From Actinomycetota bacterium (lineage in GTDB: Bacteria; Actinomycetota; Acidimicrobiia; Acidimicrobiales; Ilumatobacteraceae): a stretch of DNA of 40,847 nt. The position numbers were made by a program, and so were the translations under genes. Shown here piece after piece: positions 31,461 to 38,852 of this stretch; positions within the stretch are counted from its first letter, which is position 1, and each line of letters opens with the position of its first letter. Under the pieces are notes generated by a model. The model had not been told where the DNA came from. It ran no database searches and was given only the letters and a program-made list of their open reading frames with translations. The stretch is taken from assembly GCA_030645675.1 (NCBI GenBank), contig JAUSLQ010000171.1:1-40847 (forward strand), read 5' to 3'.

Positions 31461-33614
31461 ATGTCCATCGCCCTCACCGAAGACCATCGTGCGCTCGCCG
31501 AGGTGGCCCGCTCGTTCCTGGCCGAGCGCGGCGCCATCGCAGCGGCCCGCGAGCTGCTCACCGCCGACCACGACGCGCTGCCCGCCTACTGGGCCGAGAT
31601 CAGCGAGATGGGCTGGCCCGGCCTGCACCTGCCGGAGGCGCTCGGTGGCTCGGGCTACGGGCTCGGCGAGCTGATCGTCGTGGCCGAGGAACTGGCACGC
31701 GTCGCCGCCTCTGGCCCGTTCCTGGCCACCACCTGGGCCTCGGCTGTCATCGACGCTGCCGGTACGCCGGCCCAGCGCGAGCGGTACCTGCCCGGCCTTG
31801 CCGCCGGCACCACCATCGGCGCCGTCGGCCTCGGTGGCTCGTTGCAGCGCGGCCACGACGGCCGCCTCTCCGGCGACGCCGGCCTGGTGCTGTCCGGCGA
31901 GCTCGCCCAGCTGCTGGTGCTGCGCGCCGGCGACGACCTGGTGATCGTCGAGGCGGAGGGCCTGCCCGCCATCCCCACCGAGGGCCTCGATCCGGTGCGC
32001 CGCGTGGCGCGCGTCGATGTCGGCAACGTGGTGGTGCCGGATCACGACGTCATCGCCGGTGGTGCGGCCGTCGCCGTGGCCGCCGGGCGCCTGCTGGCCG
32101 CGGCCGAGGCCGCCGGTGGCGCCGCCGCCTGCTTGGAGACTGCTGTGGAATACGCGAAGGTGCGCGAGCAGTTCGGCCGCACGATCGGCTCGTTCCAGGC
32201 GGTGAAGCACCACTGCGCCAACATGCTGGTCGACGCCGAGCTGTCGGCGGCGGTCGCATGGGATGCCGGCCGCGCCGGTGTCGTGGGCGAACAGGCGGCG
32301 CTGACCGCCGCCCTCGCCGCGACCCAGGCGCTGCCGGCGTATCGCCGCTGTGCCGAGAAGAACATCCAGATCCTGGGCGGCATCGGCTACACGTGGGAGC
32401 ACGATGCCCACCTGCACCTGCGCCGCGCGTCGGTGCTGGCCGCGGTGTTCGGTGGCGACCGTCAGGCGCCGCTCGACGTCGCCGGCCTGATGGGCAGCGG
32501 CGTCGCCGCCAACGGTGGCCTCGAGCTGCCGCCCGAGGCCGAGCAGTACCGGGCCGACGCCCGCGCCTTTCGCGCCACCTACGACGTGCTGCCCGAGGAC
32601 GAGCGGCGGGCTGCGCTCATCGACTCCGGCTACTTCATGCCGCACTGGCCGAAGCCGTTCGGCCGCGCTGCCGGTGCCATCGAGCAGATCGTCATCGACG
32701 AGGAGCTCGAGGGCGTCGATGTACCCAACCTGGGCATCGGCACCTGGGTGCTGCTCACCCTGGTGCAGCACGGCACCCCCGACCAGATCGAGCGCTGGGT
32801 GCGCCCCAGCCTGCTGGGCGAATTGCGCTGGTGCCAGCTGTTCAGCGAGCCCAACGCAGGCAGCGACGCGGCGGCGATCAGCACCCGCGCCACGCGGGTG
32901 GACGGCGGCTGGCTGGTGAACGGACAGAAGGTCTGGACCAGCGATGCCCACAACTCGAACCGCGGCCTGGCCACCGTGCGCACCGACACCACCGCCGGCA
33001 AGCACGCTGGTGTCTCCACGTTCGCCATCGACATGAAGGCGAAGGGTGTGGAGGTGCGCCCGCTCACCGAGCTCACCGGCGAGAACATGTTCAACGAGGT
33101 GTTCTTCGACGATGTGTTCGTGCCCGACGACGACGTGGTGGGCGAGGTCAACCAGGGCTGGAAGGTGGCCCGGGCCACTCTCGGCAACGAGCGAGTGTCC
33201 ATCGGCGGCAGCAAGGGCAATCTCGACAAGGTGACGGCCGACGACCTGGTGGCGCTCGCCGCCCAGTACCTGCCCGGCGACACGTCAGCGCAGGTCGACG
33301 TCGGCCGCATGGCAGCGGAAGAACACGCGATGTCGGCACTGAACCTGCGCCAGGTGATGCGCTCGATCATCGGTGGTCCTCCCGGGGCCGAGGGCAACAT
33401 CACCAAGCTGCTGTCCGCCGAGCACGCCCAGTCGTCGTCGGCGTTGGGCATGCGCATCGTGGGCGAGGCCGGCATCGCCGCCGGCGAGCCGCGCGTCAGC
33501 CACGCCTACCAGTTCAGCCGTTGCCTCACCATCGCCGGCGGCACCAGCGAGATCGTGCGCAACGTCATCGCCGAGCGCCTGCTGGGTCTGCCCCGCGACC
33601 CGCTGGCCAAGTAA
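31461..33614 (+). CDS. Fused double acyl-CoA dehydrogenase (FadE34-like)
   Basis: The 717-residue protein is two acyl-CoA dehydrogenase domains in one chain. Residues 1 to about 345 include YAKVREQFGRTIGSFQAVKH and ILGGIGYTWEHDAHLHLRRA. Residues from about 355 include WCQLFSEPNAGSDAAAIS, VNGQKVWTSDA and IAGGTSEIVRNVIAERLLGLPRD. Heteromeric ChsE-type dehydrogenases in steroid side-chain degradation use two such subunits, and FadE34 of Mycobacterium is a natural fusion of about this length. FAD-dependent desaturation of a bulky, steroid-like acyl-CoA is inferred. ATG 31461 is preceded by GGAAGGTTCCGCA, and the N-terminus MSIALTEDHRALAEVARSFL is standard. Confidence 0.94.
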   Translation: MSIALTEDHRALAEVARSFLAERGAIAAARELLTADHDALPAYWAEISEMGWPGLHLPEALGGSGYGLGELIVVAEELARVAASGPFLATTWASAVIDAAGTPAQRERYLPGLAAGTTIGAVGLGGSLQRGHDGRLSGDAGLVLSGELAQLLVLRAGDDLVIVEAEGLPAIPTEGLDPVRRVARVDVGNVVVPDHDVIAGGAAVAVAAGRLLAAAEAAGGAAACLETAVEYAKVREQFGRTIGSFQAVKHHCANMLVDAELSAAVAWDAGRAGVVGEQAALTAALAATQALPAYRRCAEKNIQILGGIGYTWEHDAHLHLRRASVLAAVFGGDRQAPLDVAGLMGSGVAANGGLELPPEAEQYRADARAFRATYDVLPEDERRAALIDSGYFMPHWPKPFGRAAGAIEQIVIDEELEGVDVPNLGIGTWVLLTLVQHGTPDQIERWVRPSLLGELRWCQLFSEPNAGSDAAAISTRATRVDGGWLVNGQKVWTSDAHNSNRGLATVRTDTTAGKHAGVSTFAIDMKAKGVEVRPLTELTGENMFNEVFFDDVFVPDDDVVGEVNQGWKVARATLGNERVSIGGSKGNLDKVTADDLVALAAQYLPGDTSAQVDVGRMAAEEHAMSALNLRQVMRSIIGGPPGAEGNITKLLSAEHAQSSSALGMRIVGEAGIAAGEPRVSHAYQFSRCLTIAGGTSEIVRNVIAERLLGLPRDPLAK

Positions 33615-33642
33615 GTTCCCCCCGACTGCATTTCCCCCGACC

Positions 33643-33677
33643 GCAACCCCGCCGGCCGCAACCCCGCCGGCCGCAAC
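33643..33677 (+). repeat. 15-bp tandem repeat between dehydrogenase and hydratase genes
   Basis: GCAACCCCGCCGGCC is repeated in tandem (from 33643 and 33658), followed by a partial third unit GCAACAAGG that supplies part of the AAGGAG ribosome site of the next gene. It fills the 75-base intergenic stretch. Confidence 0.8.
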
Positions 33678-33689
33678 AAGGAGTACGAC

Positions 33690-34433
33690 ATGAGTGTGCT
33701 GACCGAACTTCGTGATGGTGTGATGACCCTCACGCTGAACCGCCCCGAAGCGGGCAACTCGCTGAACCCGGAGGTGGGTGCCGGCCTGGTGGCAGCGATG
33801 GACGAGGCCAACTCGAACCCCGACGTTCGCGTGTTGATCATCACCGGCGCCGGCGAGAAGATCTTCTGCGCGGGCATGGATCTGAAGGCGTTCGCCGCGG
33901 GCGAGAACATGGCGCTGGTCGGTGCGGGCCTGGCCAAGCTCACCACTTGCGTCAAGCCCGTCATCGCCGCTGTCAACGGCATGGCGCTGGCAGGTGGCTT
34001 CGAGGTGATGATGAAGTGCGACCTCGTGGTCGCCGCCGATCACGCCAAGTTCGGCATCCCCGAGGTGAAGCGCGGCCTGGTGGCTGCAGGTGGCGGCACC
34101 CGCTTGCCCAAGCGCATCCCGCTGCAGGTGGCGCTGGAGCTGGGCCTGACCGGCGAGCCGATGACGGCCGCACGGGCGCTGGAGTTGGGCCTGGTCAACC
34201 GGGTGGTGCCCGCCGCCGACGTCATGTCCACCGCGCTGGCGCTGGCGGCGCTGATCACCGCCAACGGCCCGCTGGCCGTGCAGGCGACGAAGCGCCTGAT
34301 GTGGGACGAAGTCGGCGACGACCCGCTGGAGCACATCGGTCGCACCGTCGCCCCGGTGTTCGCCAGCGAAGACGCCCGCGAGGGCGCGACGGCATTCGCC
34401 CAGAAGCGCCAGCCGGAGTGGAAGGGCCGCTGA
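33690..34433 (+). CDS. Enoyl-CoA hydratase (crotonase family)
   Basis: The 247-residue crotonase has NRPEAGNSLN, the oxyanion segments FCAGMDLKAF and ALAGGFEVMMKCDLVVAA, and FGIPEVKRGLVAAGGG. Both catalytic glutamates of a true hydratase are present (E in GGFE and E in PEV). It should hydrate the enoyl-CoA made by the fused dehydrogenase upstream. AAGGAGTACGAC gives a strong ribosome site before ATG 33690. It ends convergent to the dienelactone hydrolase gene, with a hairpin between. Confidence 0.94.
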   Translation: MSVLTELRDGVMTLTLNRPEAGNSLNPEVGAGLVAAMDEANSNPDVRVLIITGAGEKIFCAGMDLKAFAAGENMALVGAGLAKLTTCVKPVIAAVNGMALAGGFEVMMKCDLVVAADHAKFGIPEVKRGLVAAGGGTRLPKRIPLQVALELGLTGEPMTAARALELGLVNRVVPAADVMSTALALAALITANGPLAVQATKRLMWDEVGDDPLEHIGRTVAPVFASEDAREGATAFAQKRQPEWKGR

Positions 34434-34473
34434 CACGGCAGCACTCGCCTGGCGGGTGACACCGGCAATCTTG

Positions 34474-34503
34474 CGATGGGGCGGTCGGCGGGCCGCCCCA
34501 TCG
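34474..34503. terminator. GC-rich hairpin between convergent genes
   Basis: CGATGGGGCGG (34474-34484) and CCGCCCCATCG (34493-34503) form a perfect 11-pair stem with an 8-base loop in the 83-base gap between the hydratase stop (34433) and dienelactone hydrolase stop (34517). It is a good candidate for a bidirectional terminator; there is no T-tract. Confidence 0.65.
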
Positions 34504-34516
34504 TCGCGTCCGCGGC

Positions 34517-35239
34517 CTACAGGTGGCGGTGCAACAGCGAGTGCACGCGCTCCCAGTGCAGCTCTGACGCCGCCCGGTTGTAGCGCTCGGTGCCGGCCGG
34601 GGCGTACCCGTGCACGGCGTCGGTGAGCCAATCGATGGTGTGGCGCACCCCGGCGCGCTCGAGTGCCCCGCGCATCACGGGCACGGTCTCCGGCGGAGCG
34701 GTGGCATCCTCGTCGCACCAGCCGAAGTAGAGCTCGGCAGTGATGGCATCGACACCCACATGGGGCGAGTCGGGTGTGTCGCGCACCAGCCATGCGCCGT
34801 GGATCGACGCCGCTGCGGCCACGCGCCTCGGCAGTCCACGAGCCACGGACACTGCCAACCCGCCGCTCATGCAGAAGCCGACGGCACCCACCTTGCCGTC
34901 GCGGGCGCCCGGGTCGGTGGCCGCGTGCGCCAGCAGCGCTTCGGCGTCGCCGACGATGTTGGTGGGGTTGACGGTGCCCATCAGGTCGCGGCGGGCGTGC
35001 ATGTCCTCGTCGCTCATGCCGAACTCCCGGAACGGGCCGCCACGGTAGAAGAGGTAGGGCAGCATCACGTAGTAGCCGGCGGTGGCCAGTCGTGAGGCCA
35101 TGTCCTTCAGCACCGGGCGGATGCCGGGAGCGTCCATCAGGTACAGCACCACCGGGTGTGGGCCGTCGTGCTGGGGGTGGAAGACGAACGTCTTCATCGA
35201 TCCGTCGGGTGTGGCGATGTCGACCTCTTGCTCGATCAT
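34517..35239 (-). CDS. Dienelactone hydrolase family protein
   Basis: The 240-residue alpha/beta-hydrolase has the dienelactone hydrolase triad: C123 in VGFCMSGGLA, D176 in GWCDED and H210 in DAVHGYAP. It also shows HPVVLYLMDAPGIRP and PYLFYRGGPF. It would open a lactone or other activated ester, consistent with aromatic or cyclic ketone catabolism. ATG 35239 begins MIEQEVDIATPDGSM. It is divergent from the MFS transporter; a 13-bp palindrome lies in the 105-base gap, closer to the transporter start. Confidence 0.93.
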   Translation of the reverse strand: MIEQEVDIATPDGSMKTFVFHPQHDGPHPVVLYLMDAPGIRPVLKDMASRLATAGYYVMLPYLFYRGGPFREFGMSDEDMHARRDLMGTVNPTNIVGDAEALLAHAATDPGARDGKVGAVGFCMSGGLAVSVARGLPRRVAAAASIHGAWLVRDTPDSPHVGVDAITAELYFGWCDEDATAPPETVPVMRGALERAGVRHTIDWLTDAVHGYAPAGTERYNRAASELHWERVHSLLHRHL

Positions 35240-35328
35240 GCCGGTGATTCTGCCAGGGTCGCGGTGACGGCGGCCGGAGGTGCCTGTGCCGGATGTGGCG
35301 GTTGGGGTTCACATTGGCTGGGCGAAGG

Positions 35329-35341
35329 TTGTACAGTACAA
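35329..35341. promoter_or_regulatory. Palindrome TTGTAC-A-GTACAA at the transporter start, probable operator
   Basis: A perfect 13-bp inverted repeat ends 3 bases before the transporter ATG (35345). It overlaps a possible -10 region, with TTCACA about 18 bases upstream. It is unrelated to the TGACAC sites and probably binds a drug- or substrate-sensing repressor. No repressor gene is adjacent within the window. Confidence 0.5.
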
Positions 35342-35344
35342 GTA

Positions 35345-36871
35345 ATGACCGACGAGCCCGAACCGTCCACCGAACGCGTTGGCCTTGCGTACCAGTGGAA
35401 GGCGATGTGGATCGTGCTGCTCGGCACGTTCATGGTCGTGCTCGACACCACCATCGTCAGCCTCGGCCTCACCTCTGTGGCCAACGACCTCGGTGCGGCG
35501 AAGAACATCGAGTGGGTCGTCACCTCCTACATCGTCGCGCTGGGTGTCTCACAGCTGACCAGCGGCTGGCTGGGCGATCGCTTCGGTCGCGCTCGTGTGT
35601 ACGTGGTCGCACTCGGCGTCTTCACGGTGGGCTCGCTGGCCTGCAGCCTGGCGCCGGGGTTCGGTTGGCTGATCGCTGCTCGCGCGCTGCAGGGTGTGGG
35701 TGGCGGTCTGGTGGTGCCCATCGCCATGGCGATCATCTACGACCTGTTCGAGCCCAGGGAGCGGGGCAAGGCCATCGGCTACTTCTCGATCGCGGTCATG
35801 GCGGCCCCGGCGATCGGCCCGGTGCTGGGCGGCACGATGGTGTCGTCCATCGGGTGGCGTTGGCTGTTCCTGGTCAACGTGCCGATCGGCCTCATCGCCA
35901 TCCCCGTCACGTCGCGGTTGCTGCGTGCGTCGGGCACGATGGTGCGCCGGCCGCTCGATCGCCTCGGGTTCGGGGTGGTTGCCGCCGGCCTGGTGCTGCT
36001 GCTGGTGGGCCTTCAGCAGGGTGGTTCGTGGGGCTGGGGGTCCGCCAGCGTGCTCGCCTTCCTCGTGGCCGGCTTGGGCCTCACGGCGCTGTTCGTGGTG
36101 CGGGCGCTGCGCATCGAGTCGCCGCTCGCGGAGGTGCGCATCTTCGGGAACCCGGTCTTCTCCCTGGCACTCTTGGTGATGTCGCTCTCCACGCTCGCCC
36201 AGTACATGCGGCTCATCTACATCCCGATGGAGCTGGAAGGTGTGCGCGGCATCGAGGCCAGCACCGTGGGCTGGCTGATGATGCCGTCCGCGGTGGGCAT
36301 GGCGTTCACCCTGCCGATCGGTGGTCGTCTGGTCGACAGGCTGGGTGGGCGCGTTCCATCCACGATCGGGTTGCTGATCGTGGCGGCTGCTTACTGGCCG
36401 TTGTCGAACCTTGGTCAGGACACGTCGCTCTGGACGATCTCCATCCTGTTGTTCATCGGCGGGCTTGGCTCAGGCATCGGCATGACGGCGCCGAACGTGA
36501 TCTCGATCAATGCCGTCAGGGCCACCCAGGTCGGTCAGGCGACGGCGCTGAGCCAGGTGGGCCGACAGATCACCCTGGCGATGGGCCTGGCAGTGCTGGC
36601 CTCGGTCTACGTGGGGCTGGCACCGGCCCGCGGCAACGCCACGCCGCCCACCGCCGCCGAGGCGTTGCGCATCTCGGCGGAGTCGATGCACGCGTACAAC
36701 ATGATGTTCCGCATCGCCTTCTGGATCCTCATCGCGGTGGTGTTGTTGGCACAGTTCCTGCCGGCGAAGGCGACCTCGCAGGCGATGCAGGAACGCCTCG
36801 CGGCGGAACGCGATGCACTTCGTGCCGACGGGCACCTGGCAGAGTCTGTGTCGGTGATCGAATCGGCGTGA
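35345..36871 (+). CDS. MFS transporter, DHA2 (EmrB/QacA-like) family
   Basis: The 508-residue integral membrane protein has many hydrophobic segments consistent with 14 passes. MFS motifs seen are LDTTIVSLGLTSVANDL (the LDxTIVN motif of drug:H+ antiporters), GWLGDRFGRARVYV (motif A), ARALQGVGGGLVVP (motif B region) and AAPAIGPVLGGTMVSSIGWRWLFLVNVPIG (motif C region). A cytoplasmic C-terminal tail follows. It probably exports a hydrophobic or aromatic compound, or imports a substrate of the island. The ATG follows the TTGTAC palindrome directly with no ribosome site. The next gene, a degenerate SDR, begins 23 bases later. Confidence 0.93.
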   Translation: MTDEPEPSTERVGLAYQWKAMWIVLLGTFMVVLDTTIVSLGLTSVANDLGAAKNIEWVVTSYIVALGVSQLTSGWLGDRFGRARVYVVALGVFTVGSLACSLAPGFGWLIAARALQGVGGGLVVPIAMAIIYDLFEPRERGKAIGYFSIAVMAAPAIGPVLGGTMVSSIGWRWLFLVNVPIGLIAIPVTSRLLRASGTMVRRPLDRLGFGVVAAGLVLLLVGLQQGGSWGWGSASVLAFLVAGLGLTALFVVRALRIESPLAEVRIFGNPVFSLALLVMSLSTLAQYMRLIYIPMELEGVRGIEASTVGWLMMPSAVGMAFTLPIGGRLVDRLGGRVPSTIGLLIVAAAYWPLSNLGQDTSLWTISILLFIGGLGSGIGMTAPNVISINAVRATQVGQATALSQVGRQITLAMGLAVLASVYVGLAPARGNATPPTAAEALRISAESMHAYNMMFRIAFWILIAVVLLAQFLPAKATSQAMQERLAAERDALRADGHLAESVSVIESA

Positions 36872-36894
36872 GCCGGGGTGCTGAGGGGGAACAG

Positions 36895-37461
36895 ATGGAT
36901 CTGGGGATCACAGGAAGGTCGGCGCTGGTCGTCGGTCCCGACGACGAGCTGGGCGCAGCCTGCCGGCGGGCGCTCGCGGCGGAAGGGGTGCGACTGGCCA
37001 CCTCGATCGGCGACGGCGAGGTCGACATCCTCGTGGCGCACTCTGCTGCGGGTGGCCACCCGTCGCTCCTCGACGTGCAGGCGGCCGCCGAACTGCACCA
37101 GTCGTGGAACGTTGTGGTCGACACGCTCGACCTGTTCCGCGCTGCGTTGCCGGCGATGGCATCGCGGGGCTGGGGCCGGTTCGTGTTCGTGGGCGCCGCT
37201 GGCTCGCGGTCGCTCGACGCGATCGACGCGATCGACGAGGAGCTCGATGCGATCACCTCGCTGGCGATGCGTGCTGCGCAGAAGGTGCTCGCTGCCGAGG
37301 CCGGCCCGGCCAACGTCACTGCCAACTCGGTGCTGCGCGGCGGCGAGGCCACCGCCGACGAAGTGGCTGCAGCGGTCACGTTCCTGTGCTCGGAAGGCGC
37401 TGGGTACATCACGGGCGTGTCGATCGACGTCGCCGGCGGCGTCGGGTCGGCGGTGTACTGA
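36895..37461 (+). CDS. Degenerate SDR-fold protein lacking cofactor and catalytic motifs
   Basis: The 188-residue protein is recognisable as SDR-derived by its C-terminus (VTANSVLRGGEATADEVAAAVTFLCSEGAGYITGVSIDVAGG), but the glycine-rich motif is replaced by VVGPDDELGAACRR, the NNAG motif is absent (VAHSAAGGHP), and the positions of the Tyr and Lys read about D118 and S122. At 188 residues it is about 60 short. It is unlikely to be an active dehydrogenase and may be a regulatory or structural partner of the next SDR. CTGAGGGGGAACAG gives a strong ribosome site before ATG 36895. Its stop overlaps the next ATG (TGATG at 37459-37463), implying coupled expression. Confidence 0.8.
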   Translation: MDLGITGRSALVVGPDDELGAACRRALAAEGVRLATSIGDGEVDILVAHSAAGGHPSLLDVQAAAELHQSWNVVVDTLDLFRAALPAMASRGWGRFVFVGAAGSRSLDAIDAIDEELDAITSLAMRAAQKVLAAEAGPANVTANSVLRGGEATADEVAAAVTFLCSEGAGYITGVSIDVAGGVGSAVY

Positions 37462-38288
37462 TGGACTACGGCATCAACGACAAGGTCGCCATCGTCTCCG
37501 GTGGCAGCCGCGGCATCGGCCGTGCGATTGCCGAGGCGCTGTTGGGCGAGGGCGCGTTCGTGATGATCTCCGCCCGCACCGAGGTCACGCTGGCGGCCGC
37601 TGCTGTGGAGCTCGACGCCTTGGCGCCTGGGCGGGTGGCAGCGGTTGCCGCCGACATGACCGACCCGGACGGTGTGCAGGCCGTCGTCGACGCCACGCGG
37701 GCGCGCTTCGGCCCGGTGAGCATCGCCGTCAGCAACGTGATCGGCCATGTCATCGACTCCAAGAAGGAGGGCGATGGCCCAGGTGCGGGCAACTTCGCCT
37801 CCATGCCGGCCGCCGAGTACCGCCGCGAGTTCCAGCACCTGTTCGTGTCGGCGTGGGCGTTGGCCCATGCATGCATCCCCGACATGCGGGCGCAGCGCTG
37901 GGGCCGCATCTGCAACATCGGCAGCGGTGTCGCCCGCGAGCCTGCCACCGAACTGCCGCACGTGCTGCCCAACGTGGTGCGCCCGGCGGTCGCCGGCATG
38001 CACCGCATCCTCGCCGCTCGGCTCGCCGGCGACGGCATCACGGTGAACAACATCCTCACCGGCTCCATCCTCACCGACCGCAACCTGTCGTACTGGAACT
38101 GGCTGGCCGGCGAAACCGGCAGCACGTTCGAGGCCGTCACCGCCGGCTTCCACTCGCGCATCCCCTTGCGCCGCCAGGGCAAGCCCGAGGAGATGGCCGC
38201 GCTGGTCGCGTTCCTGTGCTCGCAACGCGCCGCCCGCATCACCGGCCAGTCGATCCCCGTCGACGGCGGCATCACCCGCCACCTGTAG
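37461..38288 (+). CDS. Atypical SDR without Tyr-x-x-x-Lys
   Basis: The 275-residue protein keeps the dinucleotide motif AIVSGGSRGIGRAIAEALL (10-28) and a DGG C-terminus, but where Y-x-x-x-K should be it reads LPNVVRPAVAG: P170 for Tyr and R174 for Lys. The NNAG motif is VSNVIG. This resembles an SDR subgroup with a SNxxR-type segment whose chemistry is unclear to me; it may bind NAD(P) but use other residues. It starts at the A of the TGA stop of the degenerate SDR, so the pair could form a heteromer. It is the last gene of the transporter operon. Confidence 0.85.
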   Translation: MDYGINDKVAIVSGGSRGIGRAIAEALLGEGAFVMISARTEVTLAAAAVELDALAPGRVAAVAADMTDPDGVQAVVDATRARFGPVSIAVSNVIGHVIDSKKEGDGPGAGNFASMPAAEYRREFQHLFVSAWALAHACIPDMRAQRWGRICNIGSGVAREPATELPHVLPNVVRPAVAGMHRILAARLAGDGITVNNILTGSILTDRNLSYWNWLAGETGSTFEAVTAGFHSRIPLRRQGKPEEMAALVAFLCSQRAARITGQSIPVDGGITRHL

Positions 38289-38380
38289 GTGCGGCAGTGG
38301 CCGCTGGGCCATGCTCGAACAGTGCTGCGAACCGAGCAGACGAGGCGGTCGCGGAACAGAGGTAGTTCTAGAGCTCCGTC

Positions 38381-38737
38381 ATGTGGATCCCGGCGAAGTG
38401 CGATCCCATCCGGCGGAGATCGATGGTCGCCCTGTGCCTGACGTTGTCCGTTGCTGGTCTGGCCAGCTGCGACGACGAGGCGAACGTCGGAGGGTCGAAG
38501 ACGCCCAGGATCACGGTTGACGAGGCAGCGAGCGACGGCTCGGCGTTCCTGCTCAAGGAACCGGTGGTACGCACCATCGCGGGGCTGTCGGACGTGGTGG
38601 CGCAGGACTTCGGGGATGTGCCGATCTTCGAGAACCCGGATCCTCGTGGGCCCTGCGGTGCGGGACGTCGCTTCAACGTCGAGTTGGCCCGCGCGACCTG
38701 GCAAGTTGGCGTTGAGACCACGCATGGGGTCGGCTGA
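38381..38737 (+). CDS. Small putative lipoprotein, apparently 3'-truncated
   Basis: The 118-residue ORF has a lipobox: IRRRSMVALCLTLSVAGLASC followed by DDEAN, so signal peptidase II cleavage before Cys30 is expected (positions 27-30 LASC). The mature part (ITVDEAASDGSAFLLKEPVV to FENPDPRGPCGAG) resembles actinobacterial secreted hypothetical proteins, but I cannot name a family. The last 12 residues are encoded by the first copy of the 70-bp-period repeat, so the original C-terminus seems to have been lost. An internal ATG at 38423 has a better ribosome site (GGCGGAG) but would lack the basic n-region. Confidence 0.55.
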   Translation: MWIPAKCDPIRRRSMVALCLTLSVAGLASCDDEANVGGSKTPRITVDEAASDGSAFLLKEPVVRTIAGLSDVVAQDFGDVPIFENPDPRGPCGAGRRFNVELARATWQVGVETTHGVG

Positions 38738-38820
38738 ACGCCGACTTGGGCGTGGCCGAGCCGCGGCGAGGCATGTTGGCGTTGAGACCACGCATGGGGT
38801 CGGCTGAACGCCGACTTGGG
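38705..38820. repeat. Tandem repeat, two 46-bp identical copies at 70-bp period
   Basis: GTTGGCGTTGAGACCACGCA and the following 26 bases occur identically at 38705-38750 and 38775-38820, separated by 24 bases. Each copy has outer GGCGTT / AACGCC arms that can form a hairpin. The first copy contains the lipoprotein stop codon; the second ends just before the 3' end of the convergent thiolase-like gene. It is a repeat-type insertion or duplicated terminator in the convergent gap. Confidence 0.85.
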
Positions 38821-38852
38821 GTGGTGGGGGAGTGGCCGCAGCCGGTGCGCAG

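Noticed and set aside
34430-34465. TGACAC half-sites at 34433 and 34457
   Set aside because: They are single half-sites in a convergent gap without an inverted partner at the right spacing.
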